Positions 54,438-63,517 of a stretch of DNA of 64,000 nt are shown in pieces. Location of the stretch: the NCBI GenBank assembly GCA_014192545.1, contig BJHL01000002.1:665848-729847 (forward strand), given 5' to 3'. The position numbers and the translations under genes are program-made. The notes under the pieces were generated by a model. It had not been told where the DNA came from. It saw nothing but the letters and a program-made list of their open reading frames with translations, and ran no database searches. The first letter of the stretch is position 1; the number at the start of each line of letters is the position of its first letter. The stretch is from Phycisphaerae bacterium. GTDB taxonomy: Bacteria > Planctomycetota > Phycisphaerae > Phycisphaerales > UBA1924.

Positions 54438-54638
54438 GATGACGAAACCGTCTCCTCACGCCAACCTGCGCGCGATGTGGAATGCTGGAAATGTGTGCCC
54501 GCGCATCGTGCGCAGACGCCACTCCGAAGCCTGCATGCAATCGTAGACGAATTCTTGTTAGACAACAAGAAATACGGTCAAACAGCACAAAGGTGTCCGA
54601 TCCAGAGCTTTCACCCCACCTGTGGCTTACGCTGGCCC

Positions 54639-54989
54639 ATGGCTTCCTCGCGGATACAAATAGAACGCGTCGGCACCGGCACTATTGGGGTTTTGCTGAC
54701 ACAAGACATCACGCCCTTTGACCTTGCTCCGCTCGAACACGACCTCAAAGAAGCCGCTGCTTCGACGTCCTGGCGCATTGCTATCCATCTGACCCAAGTG
54801 GAAATGATGGGCAGCCAATCGCTGGGGATGCTCATCGATGTTATTTGCAAAGAAATATTGGCGAAGAAAGGCAAACTCGTCGTCTTCGGCATCAACAGCG
54901 ATATCCACGAGACTTTGAAGATCACCAAACTCGCCGCGCTCTTCGCCATCGTGAAAGACAAAGCTGCCGCCATCGCCGCTTTGGGATAA
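54639..54989 (+). CDS. STAS domain protein (anti-sigma factor antagonist type)
   Basis: The 116-residue single-domain protein starts at ATG 54639; the long frame upstream is antisense to resB. It follows the STAS pattern: TIGVLLTQDITPFDLAPLEH, WRIAIHLTQVEMMGSQSLGM and KKGKLVVFGINSDIHETLKI, then KLAALFAI. The usual DSSGLG phosphorylation turn reads GSQSLG: Ser 59 is kept at the position normally phosphorylated, but the preceding Asp is Gly. It may be switched by a kinase elsewhere. The MscS gene starts 31 bp downstream. Confidence 0.88.
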   Translation: MASSRIQIERVGTGTIGVLLTQDITPFDLAPLEHDLKEAAASTSWRIAIHLTQVEMMGSQSLGMLIDVICKEILAKKGKLVVFGINSDIHETLKITKLAALFAIVKDKAAAIAALG

Positions 54990-55020
54990 TCTCACGGACG
55001 CACAGCCTGACGGAAGAAGA

Positions 55021-56271
55021 ATGATGTTGCAAGACACGACCACACAACTCGTGCAGGACGCTGCGGCGTCTTCCGAAGCCATCCGTACCGCGATGCAAAC
55101 CGGCCTGACCGCGCGTGGCTTGAAGTTTGACCTTCTCGACGTCACAACGTGGCAGTGGGATGCGGTGCTGTGGAACAACTCGCTTCGCACGTGGGCTGTT
55201 GCGATCAGCATCGCCGTCGTCATCCAACTGGTCTTCTGGCTCTTCCGCAAGTTTGTCATCCTCGGTCGCGCACGCAAACTTGCGAGCAAATCCGCCAGCC
55301 TCGTCGATGACTTCGTCGTTGATCTTGTCAGCGATGCTCGCTACTGGTGGGTCGCGACGCTCTCCATCGTTGCGGGCAGCAAAGTGCTCACGCTTTCTGC
55401 TCGCACAACGCCTGATGGTCCACCGGGTGTGACCGACAGGTTGCACACCTTCGCCGTCATCGTCACAGCGTTGCAACTGCTCATCACGTCGCGCATCATC
55501 GTGCAATACGCGATTCAATCACTCCTCAAGCGAACTACACACGCCGACGGCACCGTCGATGAAACTGTCAACACTTCCACCAGTGTCCTCCGCGTCGTCG
55601 GCATGGTTGTCCTTTGCAGCATCATTCTGCTGCTCGCCCTCGAAAACATCGGTCTGCGAGTCTCGCCGCTTCTCACCGGCCTTGGCATCGGCGGCATCGC
55701 CATCGCCTTGGCTGCACAAAACATCCTCGGCGATCTCTTCGCCAGTTTTATCATCATCTTCGACAAACCTTTCGTCGTGGGCGACTACATCACCGCTGGC
55801 GATAAATCAGGCACCGTCGAAAAAATCGGCGTCAAAACCACCCGCGTCCGCGCCCTCAGTGGCGAGCAACTCGTCTTCGGCAACTCCTCGCTGCTTGGTT
55901 CAACTGTCCAGAACTTCAAACGCATGCAGGAACGCCGGGTCACCGCAACCTATGGCTTCACGTATGACACGCCTGCCGTCAAACTCCGCGCCATTCCCGA
56001 TCTCGTCAAAGCCGCCGTCGAACGCCACAAGCTGGCGCGGTTTGAGCGTTGCCACTTCAAACAGTTCGGAGCGTTCTCACTCGATTTTGAACTTGTATAT
56101 TGGGTGACAAGCCCCGACTACACGATCCATAAAGACATTCAACACGCCCTGAACATCGAACTCGTCGAGGTATTCGCCGAGCACAACATCGAGTTCGCCT
56201 TCCCCACGCAAGTCGAGATCGTCAAAGACTACTCGCGCCCGGGCGAAGACAAAGACAGCAAACGCGGCTGA
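55021..56271 (+). CDS. mechanosensitive ion channel, MscS family
   Basis: The channel opens under membrane tension and relieves osmotic shock. The 416-residue product has GGAAG just before ATG 55021. Helices lie near 59-75, 104-120, 140-165 and 190-207. The pore helix and beta-domain entry are LGIGGIAIALAAQNILGDLF and ASFIIIFDKPFVVGDYI, then GTVEKIGVKTTRVRALSGEQ and the VFGNSSLLGSTVQNF loop. The larger N-terminal part places it with the YbdG/YnaI-like subgroup. It lies 31 bp after the STAS gene and 76 bp before cardiolipin synthase, and all three are on one strand. Confidence 0.93.
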   Translation: MMLQDTTTQLVQDAAASSEAIRTAMQTGLTARGLKFDLLDVTTWQWDAVLWNNSLRTWAVAISIAVVIQLVFWLFRKFVILGRARKLASKSASLVDDFVVDLVSDARYWWVATLSIVAGSKVLTLSARTTPDGPPGVTDRLHTFAVIVTALQLLITSRIIVQYAIQSLLKRTTHADGTVDETVNTSTSVLRVVGMVVLCSIILLLALENIGLRVSPLLTGLGIGGIAIALAAQNILGDLFASFIIIFDKPFVVGDYITAGDKSGTVEKIGVKTTRVRALSGEQLVFGNSSLLGSTVQNFKRMQERRVTATYGFTYDTPAVKLRAIPDLVKAAVERHKLARFERCHFKQFGAFSLDFELVYWVTSPDYTIHKDIQHALNIELVEVFAEHNIEFAFPTQVEIVKDYSRPGEDKDSKRG

Positions 56272-56347
56272 GCCTCAAGCAAACCACCCGGCGAACCACC
56301 CAGTGTACCAATAGCAACCTCTCATCTCACGCTCATACGCTCCTCGC

Positions 56348-57835
56348 ATGCCAGTAGGCACATGGGCTTGGATATCACTCGTTTTCTTCGTGCTCGACTT
56401 CGCTCTGCGCGTCGCGCTCGCCATACGCGTCATCTCCAAACGCACGCCCGTACCCGACACCCTCAGTTGGCTCATCCTGCTGCTCTTCGCGCCGATCATC
56501 AGTTGGATTCTCTACGCGTTGCTCGGCGAACGTCGCCTCGGCACCCGCCGCGTCGCTCGCTTCGAGCGAAACACTCGCGATCTTGAGTTGCAAGCCGTCC
56601 GCCTGTGGGCCCACCAGCACCTTGATTGGTGCGATATCTCAGGTCGCCACATTCCGCTCTCGCGACTGCTTACCAATATGTCCGGCATGCCTGCCCTTGC
56701 GGGCAACAAGCTCGAACTCATCGCCGACTCCAACGCTTACATCAACAGCGTCATCGCAGATATCGACGCAGCCACCAAACACGTCCACCTGCTCTACTAC
56801 ATCTGGGAACCTGACAACGCCGGCACCCGCCTCGCCGACGCCGTGATCCGCGCCAAACAACGCGGCGTTGCGTGCCGAGTTCTGGTCGATTCTGTCGGCA
56901 GCCGCGCCCTCATGCGTTCCGAACTCATTCCGCGCATGCATGCTGCTGGGGTCATGGTCGTTGAGTGTCTGCCCGCGAGCTTGCTTCGCACACTCTTTGC
57001 ACGCATCGATCTGCGCAATCACCGCAAAATCGCTGTCATCGATGGCCACCTCGCCTACTGCGGTAGCCAGAACATTACTGACGAAAACTTCCGCCCTCGC
57101 CGCATCGCTCGTCTTGGCAAAAGCGGCAGCGGCCCAGGTCCGTGGATTGACGCGAGCGTGCGCGTGAACGGCCCCGCCGCGCAGGCTCTGCAAAGCACCT
57201 TCATGCGCGACTGGCTCCACGACAGCGAAGAGCATATGACCGACATCAGCAGTTTCTTGTGCGATCCGCAGCGTTTGGGCGAGAGTGCAGTGCATGTCAT
57301 CCCCTCAGGCCCCGGTCCGCGGCCTGATGCCATTCACCAAGCCTTCCTCGCGATGCTCCACGGCGCGCAGGAAGAAATCATCATCACCACGCCCTACTTC
57401 GTGCCGGACGAAGCAAGCAAAGGCGCACTAATCAACGCCGCCTTGCGCGGAGTCGACGTCACCATCGTCGTGCCGCAAAGGTCTGACAGCAAACTCGTCG
57501 GCGCTGCAGCAAGGAGTCACTTCGATGACCTGATGGAAGCTGGCGTAAAGATCTTTGAGCATCGCCCCAAACACGGCTTGCTCCACGCCAAAGCCGCAAC
57601 CATCGATCGCGAACTGGCCGTCATAGGCAGTGCAAACTTCGACATGCGCAGCTTCTGGCTCAACTTCGAAGCAACACTTTTCATCTACGACGACGACTTC
57701 GCCGGCCAACTCCGCTGGCTGCAAAGCAGTTACATCAGCGAAAGCGCGCCCATTAAACTCGCAACTTGGAAACGCAGGCCCGCCCTCTCGCGTTTCTGGG
57801 ACAACTGCGCGCAGCTTGCGGGACCATTGTTGTAA
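56348..57835 (+). CDS. cls: cardiolipin synthase (phospholipase D family)
   Basis: The enzyme joins two phosphatidylglycerols into cardiolipin at the inner membrane. The 495-residue protein has two N-terminal helices (WAWISLVFFVLDFALRVAL, LSWLILLLFAPIISWILYAL). Two HKD motifs are complete: LRNHRKIAVIDGHLAYCGSQ and LLHAKAATIDRELAVIGSAN. YYIWEPDNAG and TTPYFVPDEA are family marks. The length is close to ClsA. It follows the MscS gene on the same strand, which suits an envelope-stress set. Confidence 0.94.
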   Translation: MPVGTWAWISLVFFVLDFALRVALAIRVISKRTPVPDTLSWLILLLFAPIISWILYALLGERRLGTRRVARFERNTRDLELQAVRLWAHQHLDWCDISGRHIPLSRLLTNMSGMPALAGNKLELIADSNAYINSVIADIDAATKHVHLLYYIWEPDNAGTRLADAVIRAKQRGVACRVLVDSVGSRALMRSELIPRMHAAGVMVVECLPASLLRTLFARIDLRNHRKIAVIDGHLAYCGSQNITDENFRPRRIARLGKSGSGPGPWIDASVRVNGPAAQALQSTFMRDWLHDSEEHMTDISSFLCDPQRLGESAVHVIPSGPGPRPDAIHQAFLAMLHGAQEEIIITTPYFVPDEASKGALINAALRGVDVTIVVPQRSDSKLVGAAARSHFDDLMEAGVKIFEHRPKHGLLHAKAATIDRELAVIGSANFDMRSFWLNFEATLFIYDDDFAGQLRWLQSSYISESAPIKLATWKRRPALSRFWDNCAQLAGPLL

Positions 57836-57929
57836 CGCTCCGCTTGGGTGACAGTCAAGCACCATGGGCCGCGTGCAGTTGAAGCACCCAACCAGCATAT
57901 TCGATGGGTACCTCAGCCAACGTGGAATT

Positions 57930-58367
57930 CGGCTTCGCAGCATCGAGATCTTGCTCGCATCAAAGTGGAACTGGGCAAAGCTGCGGAGGCAGAGGCACTC
58001 TGTTTCAAGGCAGTTCAGTACGATCTAGCACGCCAGCCCCGACTGCGAGCGTCTGTTTTGAACACGCTTGGTCGCGCCCGTCAACTGCTGGGGCCGTACT
58101 GCCGAAGCACGTGCGGATGTCGACGAATCCATCGCGATTGCGAGATCTGCGGACCTTGCCGACAGCGAACGCATGCTTGCCGAGCTACTGATGCTTTCTG
58201 CAAGGGTACACATCGAGAACGGCGAAGTTGATCGTGCGCTTCAAGAGATCACGGAGTCTGCCGCGATCGAGCAGCAGGCGCCGTTGATGACGAAGCGAAT
58301 CCGCAACGACATTCGAACGACGCTTGAGCGAGCCAAGGCCTCAGCAGAAGCAGCGACCTCGAAGTGA
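57930..58367 (+). pseudogene. decayed TPR-containing gene with a one-base frameshift
   Basis: Two overlapping frames together read as tetratricopeptide helices. The first gives QHRDLARIKVELGKAAEAEA and SVLNTLGRARQLLG; the second gives GRTAEARADVDESIAIARS and LSARVHIENGEVDRALQEIT. They join at a run of G near 58092-58095 (CTGGGGCC): dropping one G makes QLLGRTAEARA continuous. No proper start or N-terminal domain lies in the 90 bp before it after the cls stop, so it is also 5' truncated. It fills the 568-bp gap between cls and the ABC gene. A sequencing error at the G-run could explain the shift but not the missing 5' part. Confidence 0.65.
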
Positions 58368-58403
58368 ACGGCTTCGAGCGGAGCGTGCGAGAGATATGCG
58401 TAC

Positions 58404-59375
58404 TTACTGCACCAAGCCCTTCGTCAATCGCATGAATGCCGTCTCCAAGTTCACCGGCTCTTCGGTGAACTTGGTGATGCGGAAGCCGCGCGTTACGAGC
58501 ACGTTGGGAACGTCGGCGACGTTGAGGCCGCCCGCGCCGCTTTCCTCGTAGGTCACGTGAATGAGCTTGCTACCGACTGCCGCCGTCACGCTGTCGTCGT
58601 TGGCGAGGGCAACCTTCTTTACGCCAGGCAAGGTCGCGAGCGTCTTTGCGGCGTCATCGATACGATCGGTCACGCCGATGTGAATGACGTGCCCCAACTT
58701 CGCCCTGCGGAGAATCTCGTCGACCGTGCCGTTGAACAAGAGCGTGCCGCGTTCGATGATTCCCACGACGTTGCAAAGCTCGGCAAGTTCGGGCAGGATG
58801 TGAGATGAGATCAGAATCGTCTTGCCCATGCGGCGAAGCTCTTTGAGCAGTTCGCGCATTTCGATGCGAGCGCGCGGGTCAAGGCCGCTGGCGGGCTCGT
58901 CCATCAGCAGCACTTTGGGGTCGTGCAGCAGCACGCGCGCAACCGAGAGGCGCTGCTGCATGCCGCGCGAGAGGCTGTTGACTTCAGCGGTGGCTTTGTA
59001 ACCCAGGTCCGTGAGTTCGAGAACATCGTGCACGACTTTCTTGCGTTGCTGGCCGTGAATGCCGTAGCTGGCGGCGAAAAATTCGAGATATTCGGTGACG
59101 ACCATGTCTTCATACGCGCCGAGTTCGTCGGGAACGTATCCAATGAGCGGGCGAATTTGGCGGTTTTGGTAGCCGACGGTCAAGCCTGCGACGTTCGCTT
59201 GCCCGCTGCTGGGCTTGAGCAAGGTCGCAAGGATTTTTATGGTCGTGGTTTTGCCGGCACCGTTGGGACCAATGAAGCCGAAGCAGTCGCCTTCGTTGAT
59301 GGTGAGATTCAGGTTGTTCAGCGCGGTGAGATCACCGTATCGCTTAGTGAGATTGATTGTTTCGATCATCGGCAT
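58404..59375 (-). CDS. ABC transporter ATP-binding protein
   Basis: The 323-residue ATPase has Walker A GFIGPNGAGKTTTIK, Q-loop region GYVPDELGAYEDMVV, signature LSRGMQQRLSVARVL, Walker B VLLMDEPASGLDPRA and the H-loop ILISSHILPEL. The last 90 residues (ILRRAKLGHVIHIGVTDRID and onward) are the C-terminal extension of the CcmA/NatA-like export group. A GAGGAA site lies about 10 bp before ATG 59375. It is preceded by the large membrane protein gene (24 bp). No ABC permease is adjacent, so the partner permease is elsewhere or is the unusual upstream protein. Confidence 0.93.
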   Translation of the reverse strand: MPMIETINLTKRYGDLTALNNLNLTINEGDCFGFIGPNGAGKTTTIKILATLLKPSSGQANVAGLTVGYQNRQIRPLIGYVPDELGAYEDMVVTEYLEFFAASYGIHGQQRKKVVHDVLELTDLGYKATAEVNSLSRGMQQRLSVARVLLHDPKVLLMDEPASGLDPRARIEMRELLKELRRMGKTILISSHILPELAELCNVVGIIERGTLLFNGTVDEILRRAKLGHVIHIGVTDRIDDAAKTLATLPGVKKVALANDDSVTAAVGSKLIHVTYEESGAGGLNVADVPNVLVTRGFRITKFTEEPVNLETAFMRLTKGLVQ

Positions 59376-59399
59376 GGCGTGTAGATTCCTCTGTTGTGC

Positions 59400-62000
59400 T
59401 TAGTTTCCGTCTTTGCTCTTTGATCCACCACTCTCGTTGGTCGTATTTTTCTCGTCGGCTCGTTGATTGCGGCCGATCTGCGTTTCAAAGGCTTTTACAC
59501 CGGGCGGCGACGCCGGTAGCGGATACACCCAACGCACCATCGTGAGGCCCTTGTTGGGCACGGCCTCGCCATCAACAAAGAGCGGCACAGGTGAGTCCGC
59601 ACCGGTCTGGCCTTCCTCGCCCAAGAAGCCGATGACGATGATGCAAGGCTGCGTGAACCAGCGGCTCATGTCAAAGCCGTGCAGGAGCTGGCGAGTGGCG
59701 ACGACAGGCGACGAGTTTTGCTTGAAGTCGGCTGTTGGGAACTGATGCATAAAACTGGCGGCAAGGAACCGCTGTTGGCGCGAGCCGCCTTCGTTAGTGC
59801 CACCGCCGATGCCTAGTCCCATCGAGGAATTGACGGGAAGCTGACTCGAAAGCCACTGCCAAAGAAATCGCCCGCGATCCTGTAGGAGAGAAAGAGCTTG
59901 CAGATCAATATCTTCGTTCGCCGGCCACTCGGTAAACTGGAAAACCCTGCCGTCCGCATATGTGCTTTGGTCATCAATGATGTTGCCACTGACTTCCGAT
60001 TGGCCGCGAATCGCAATGATAAATCCTTCTCGCAGCGTGCCGGGCATCGAGTGACGAATGGAACCTGTCATCAAAGGCGTCCCAGTTTCAACCGGTACAC
60101 CCGCGCGCACGACAGTTAGTGCTGGCGATTGCCCCTCTGGCAGCGCCGGCGCACCCGGCGGCAAAACAGGCCTGATCATTTCCCACTGCGGGCTGCCCGA
60201 CCAATCAGCTTGAACTTGTTTGACGGTTGCTCGCACAGGCACACGAATGGTGTCGGGTGAGCGAGTATCAATCGGGTAGCCACGACTATCGGGGAAGGTG
60301 GCGACAGTCACGAGGTCTTCCGAGGGCGACTCGAACGCGGCGACGCTGTTCTGCGAGCGATCCATGTCGCCTGCGGCACTGCCTACGCCGATAGTCGCCG
60401 AGCCGTAAGTGGGAACCAGCACGTTTGCCCACATGCGGGCGCGTTGCACCGGCTGGCCGAAGATGTGATCAACAACAGTAAAGTGCGTGGCGCGCACGCT
60501 GAGTGGGCGCAGGAACGTCGCCAAACCCCATGCGAGAATTGTGAACAAGACGCCGCCTGCGATGAACGCGACCCAGCTATGACGGTGCAAATCCTTGCGT
60601 TTGAGCAGCAGAAACAGCGGTGGCCCCACAACCACCCAGTAAACTGCGAAGACCAGGAAACCCACCAACGCGCCAACAGCCGAGACACCAGTGATGTTGA
60701 TGATGCCGGGAATCTGGCGATCGACGAGCCATCGCTGGCGATCAGAGACGGAAAACTGCGTTGTGCGATTGGGATCGACTTTGGGTTTCAGATTGCCCGC
60801 TCGCCCCAGCACGCGATGCCAGAAGATATCAGCTTCGATGTTTTCAAACTGACTGAATCGCGTGTCGTTGAAGTCAAATCCGACGAGCGTTACCGCACCC
60901 GCACCAACCAGCCTTCGCGCAACAACACAGTCGCCCTTGGGCCCGTTGAGCACTGACATCGCTTCCGACGGCAACGCGCGCGGGTTGAACGTGAAAGTGT
61001 GCAAGACTCCTTTGGCCGGAAACCTGCCGTCGGTCCGCGCGGTAATCAGCGGGCGATACGGCATCAGATCAACATTTTCACTACGATTGAAGTTCACAAC
61101 CGGCAGAATCTTCAGCAGCGTGTTGCTATTTTCATTCGTCCACATCTGCGAGACAGCCGGCACAACCACGACGAAGTGCCCACCGCGATTGATCCAGTTT
61201 TCCAACGCTTCAGCGCGTTCCCCACGAAGTTCGCTGATGTCACCACTCGCCCACACAATCACGCTGAACGCATCCAAGCCCATCCAGCGATCAGGCAATG
61301 TGTCAGGTTTAAGACCCAGCACAACTTCTGTGAGTTCATGGTGAAACTCAGCCCATGCCTGCCCACCTTGCGGCCGCTGCGAATACGCACGCAGTCCAAG
61401 GGGACGCTCACCTATGACGCCGTAGAGGCCGATGGACGCATCAACCAGCTTTGCGGGCGGAGGCACGATATCGAGCCTGCCCAACAGTCTGCCCGCGCGG
61501 TAGCGTTCCTCACGCGGTGTACTTGACGGGTCAAAGTCTTGGGGCAGAGCTTCGTACACAGAGACAACCAAATTGCTGCGTGCAAACTCGTTGAATCCGA
61601 GCCGCGTGTACAGCCACACTCCTTGAGTTACACCTGGGTTGGTGCTGACTTCAACTTGTTGCTGCGGCTGGTCGCCGTCGCTGTCGGTGCTTGTAAGTCG
61701 GACAATCACATCGCGCGCTTCAGCGTTTGCATCACGAAGCAACACGCGAATGCCGTTCCAAGCACCAAATTTGGGTACATCGCCCGCGCCGAGTTGATCC
61801 AGATCGATCTTGACTTCGTTGGTGCCTTGACTGGGTGCTCGCAAAGTTTGCGGGGCGGTTTGTACTTGCTCAACAACCTTGCTGGGGTCCGAATAGTCTG
61901 CGGTGCGATCCTGCGCGAGGGCGTGGGCACCCGAGCAAATCACCGAAGCAAATGTTATGAGCGCAAGAAAAACGCCCCGCACGCCTCGCCCGATTGGCAT
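59400..62000 (-). CDS. large exported/membrane protein linked to an ABC ATPase, function unknown
   Basis: I use ATG 62000, which gives a signal peptide (FLALITFASVICSGAHALAQ) and 866 residues; an ATG at 62045 would add 15. Residues about 240-285 (FSVIVWASGDISELRGERAE, NWINRGGHFVVVVP) look like a class-I glutamine amidotransferase-like/DUF4350 type fold. Two membrane helices follow at about 435-465 (VGFLVFAVYWVVVGPPLFLL) and 475-497 (VAFIAGGVLFTILAWGLATF). The C-terminal 370 residues are soluble. Similar planctomycete proteins occur with ABC ATPases in Gld-like export loci; that link is inference from the gene order here. Confidence 0.6.
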   Translation of the reverse strand: MPIGRGVRGVFLALITFASVICSGAHALAQDRTADYSDPSKVVEQVQTAPQTLRAPSQGTNEVKIDLDQLGAGDVPKFGAWNGIRVLLRDANAEARDVIVRLTSTDSDGDQPQQQVEVSTNPGVTQGVWLYTRLGFNEFARSNLVVSVYEALPQDFDPSSTPREERYRAGRLLGRLDIVPPPAKLVDASIGLYGVIGERPLGLRAYSQRPQGGQAWAEFHHELTEVVLGLKPDTLPDRWMGLDAFSVIVWASGDISELRGERAEALENWINRGGHFVVVVPAVSQMWTNENSNTLLKILPVVNFNRSENVDLMPYRPLITARTDGRFPAKGVLHTFTFNPRALPSEAMSVLNGPKGDCVVARRLVGAGAVTLVGFDFNDTRFSQFENIEADIFWHRVLGRAGNLKPKVDPNRTTQFSVSDRQRWLVDRQIPGIINITGVSAVGALVGFLVFAVYWVVVGPPLFLLLKRKDLHRHSWVAFIAGGVLFTILAWGLATFLRPLSVRATHFTVVDHIFGQPVQRARMWANVLVPTYGSATIGVGSAAGDMDRSQNSVAAFESPSEDLVTVATFPDSRGYPIDTRSPDTIRVPVRATVKQVQADWSGSPQWEMIRPVLPPGAPALPEGQSPALTVVRAGVPVETGTPLMTGSIRHSMPGTLREGFIIAIRGQSEVSGNIIDDQSTYADGRVFQFTEWPANEDIDLQALSLLQDRGRFLWQWLSSQLPVNSSMGLGIGGGTNEGGSRQQRFLAASFMHQFPTADFKQNSSPVVATRQLLHGFDMSRWFTQPCIIVIGFLGEEGQTGADSPVPLFVDGEAVPNKGLTMVRWVYPLPASPPGVKAFETQIGRNQRADEKNTTNESGGSKSKDGN

Positions 62001-62142
62001 GCTGCGATGGCGAAACAACACAAACGATAAAGAAGTATCCGGCATCACTGCATCATTCTACCGGACCTCAAGCCTTGCGGTTCGCTGGTCGATGCTGATT
62101 ACGACGCGTGACGCATGGTGACGCGGCTATGGAAGCGCAATC

Positions 62143-62376
62143 ATGGAAGGTATGTTTGACAAAGCCTGGGTGATTCTGAGCGTGCTGGCTGGCTTGGGCG
62201 TGCTGGGCGTACTGCACTGCATGGCCACGGCCATCAACAACCACCACAAGGTCCACGACCTGCGGGTGCGCGTGAACGAACTGCGCAACATGCAGATTCA
62301 CAAGTTGAAGGCGACCAACTTGGAGTATGCGGATTACGATGTGGTCGGCGGCGAGTCATCCAAGAAAGCGGCCTGA
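62143..62376 (+). CDS. small single-helix membrane protein
   Basis: The 77-residue product starts at ATG 62143, with GGAAG 7 bp upstream. A hydrophobic helix (AWVILSVLAGLGVLGVLHCM) spans about 8-27; the rest is polar (VHDLRVRVNELRNMQIHKLK), possibly coiled-coil, with a Lys-rich end. Function unknown. It is divergent from the large membrane protein and ends just before a bidirectional terminator. Confidence 0.65.
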   Translation: MEGMFDKAWVILSVLAGLGVLGVLHCMATAINNHHKVHDLRVRVNELRNMQIHKLKATNLEYADYDVVGGESSKKAA

Positions 62377-62418
62377 CCTGCTGGAACGAGCACAAAGCAA
62401 CTGCACAAACCAATGAAA

Positions 62419-62445
62419 AAACGCTCTCGACTTGCGAGAGCGTTT
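62419..62445. terminator. bidirectional intrinsic terminator
   Basis: AAACGCTCTCG (62419-62429) pairs with CGAGAGCGTTT (62435-62445) around a 5-base loop. It stands between convergent genes. An A-run precedes the stem on the + strand, so the T-run is best for the minus-strand rpmE transcript. Confidence 0.88.
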
Positions 62446-62479
62446 GTACGCTAATTTCGGGAGAATGCTGCTGCAGAAC

Positions 62480-62716
62480 TTACTTCTTCGCCTTCGCCCC
62501 AGCCTTGTCGAAGTAGTTGCCGGCGTACTTCTTCTGGAACTTCTCGACGCGACCAGCGCTATCGACGAAGGTCTGCTTGCCGGTGAAGAACGGGTGCGAG
62601 CCCGACCACACTTCGACGTGCATTTCAGGGACGGTTGCGCCGCAGGTCATGACAACTTGGCCGTTGTGGTAAACCTTGCAGTTGGGGTAATACTTTGGGT
62701 GAATGTCAGCTTTCAT
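62480..62716 (-). CDS. rpmE: 50S ribosomal protein L31, zinc-site-deficient form
   Basis: The ribosomal protein has 78 residues. I take ATG 62716, with GGAG about 7 bp upstream. [12 protein letters not shown], the [13 protein letters not shown] segment and [11 protein letters not shown] are typical of L31. The zinc-binding form has four Cys; here only C13 and C25 remain and the second pair reads WSGS instead of CSKC, so zinc is probably not bound. A Lys/Ala tail (KAGAKAKK) ends it. Confidence 0.93.
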   Translation of the reverse strand: MKADIHPKYYPNCKVYHNGQVVMTCGATVPEMHVEVWSGSHPFFTGKQTFVDSAGRVEKFQKKYAGNYFDKAGAKAKK

Positions 62717-62953
62717 GGCAAACTCCAGCACACCAACCGGGGCTCCCGGGTGGGGTCGAGATAATAGGCAGGCCCGCCGCCAGCCGCCACTGGGGAAGCT
62801 GAACCCGGCACTCCCCTCCCAAACGGCATACGACCTGCAATCGCAGGCGAATTGTTAAGCGCATCCAACGATTCCAAGCCCGGCCCATACCAACAACCGA
62901 TGTTCCTGCGTCCTGCCACTGGACAACCGCCCCCTCAGCGGGTATGTTTTGGG

Positions 62954-62976
62954 TCCCGTTCCGTACAGGAACGGGA
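62954..62976. other. hairpin just upstream of tRNA-Asn
   Basis: TCCCGTTCC and GGAACGGGA form a 9-bp stem with a 5-base loop, 11 bp before the tRNA. The 271 bp between rpmE and the tRNA hold no gene. The hairpin could be part of the tRNA leader or an upstream transcript end; no U-run follows it. Confidence 0.4.
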
Positions 62977-62987
62977 GACATCTCGAT

Positions 62988-63059
62988 TCCCTGTTAGCTC
63001 AATGGTAGAGCGATCGGCTGTTAACCGATAGGTTGTAGGTTCGAGTCCTACACGGGGAG
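62988..63059 (+). tRNA. tRNA-Asn (GTT)
   Basis: The 72-base gene folds as a full cloverleaf. The acceptor TCCCTGT pairs with ACGGGGA (62988-62994 with 63052-63058), with discriminator G at 63059. The D arm is GCTC/GAGC. The anticodon stem is ATCGG/CCGAT with loop CTGTTAA, anticodon GTT at 63020-63022. The T arm is GTAGG/CCTAC with TTCGAGT loop. CCA is not encoded. The gene is followed by a terminator. Its 3' end borders a region of different character, so it may be an integration site. Confidence 0.97.
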
Positions 63060-63068
63060 TTTCCTTCC

Positions 63069-63090
63069 GACCCCGCCTCACGGCGGGGTC
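63069..63090 (+). terminator. intrinsic terminator after tRNA-Asn
   Basis: GACCCCGCC (63069-63077) pairs with GGCGGGGTC (63082-63090) around a 4-base loop, followed by GTTTGGTTT. It lies 9 bp past the tRNA. Confidence 0.88.
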
Positions 63091-63517
63091 GTTTGGTTTA
63101 CAGGCGGCCCGTTTTGATCGCCGCGGCGGGTTGGCCAGTATGCCCGCAAAATCCGAGCGGTTTGGCGATTTGGCCCCCGGGCGGGTGCGCTCTCGGTTCG
63201 AGGCCGTTTCAGAGGGTCGAAGTCCGGACACCATGCGTCTCGGGATCGGTGCGCCCAACACCTCTCTCGCTCTCGCGTTCTCTGGTGGACAGTGTGACGC
63301 GGTTAACGATGGCGATCTGCCCTGGGCGGCTCGGATGTGCTAGGCAGGTCAACGGAACGAACGCCGCCGATCTAACCCAACGAAGTGCTTGTGAACCAGT
63401 TCTTCGCGGGCACGCGTTCACTGCAGGGCCAGAGCCCCAGTTCCTTAAGACAGGAGCACGGATCGCGTAGAATCTCGTGGTTTGGGCGCAACTCCCCCCC
63501 CCGGAATCGAGACTCCC
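63091..63517. other. 427-bp stretch without a recognised gene
   Basis: Open frames on both strands here have no plausible start site or domain and look like chance. The region holds a run of nine C at 63494-63502, 15 bp before the next ATG. No second copy of the tRNA 3' end is seen in the window. The promoter of the right-edge gene should be here. Confidence 0.5.

Noticed and set aside
52656..54638. Long open frame on the + strand ahead of the STAS domain
   Set aside because: It is antisense to resB, is Arg/His-rich and has no domain; only the last 116 codons from ATG 54639 resemble a protein family.
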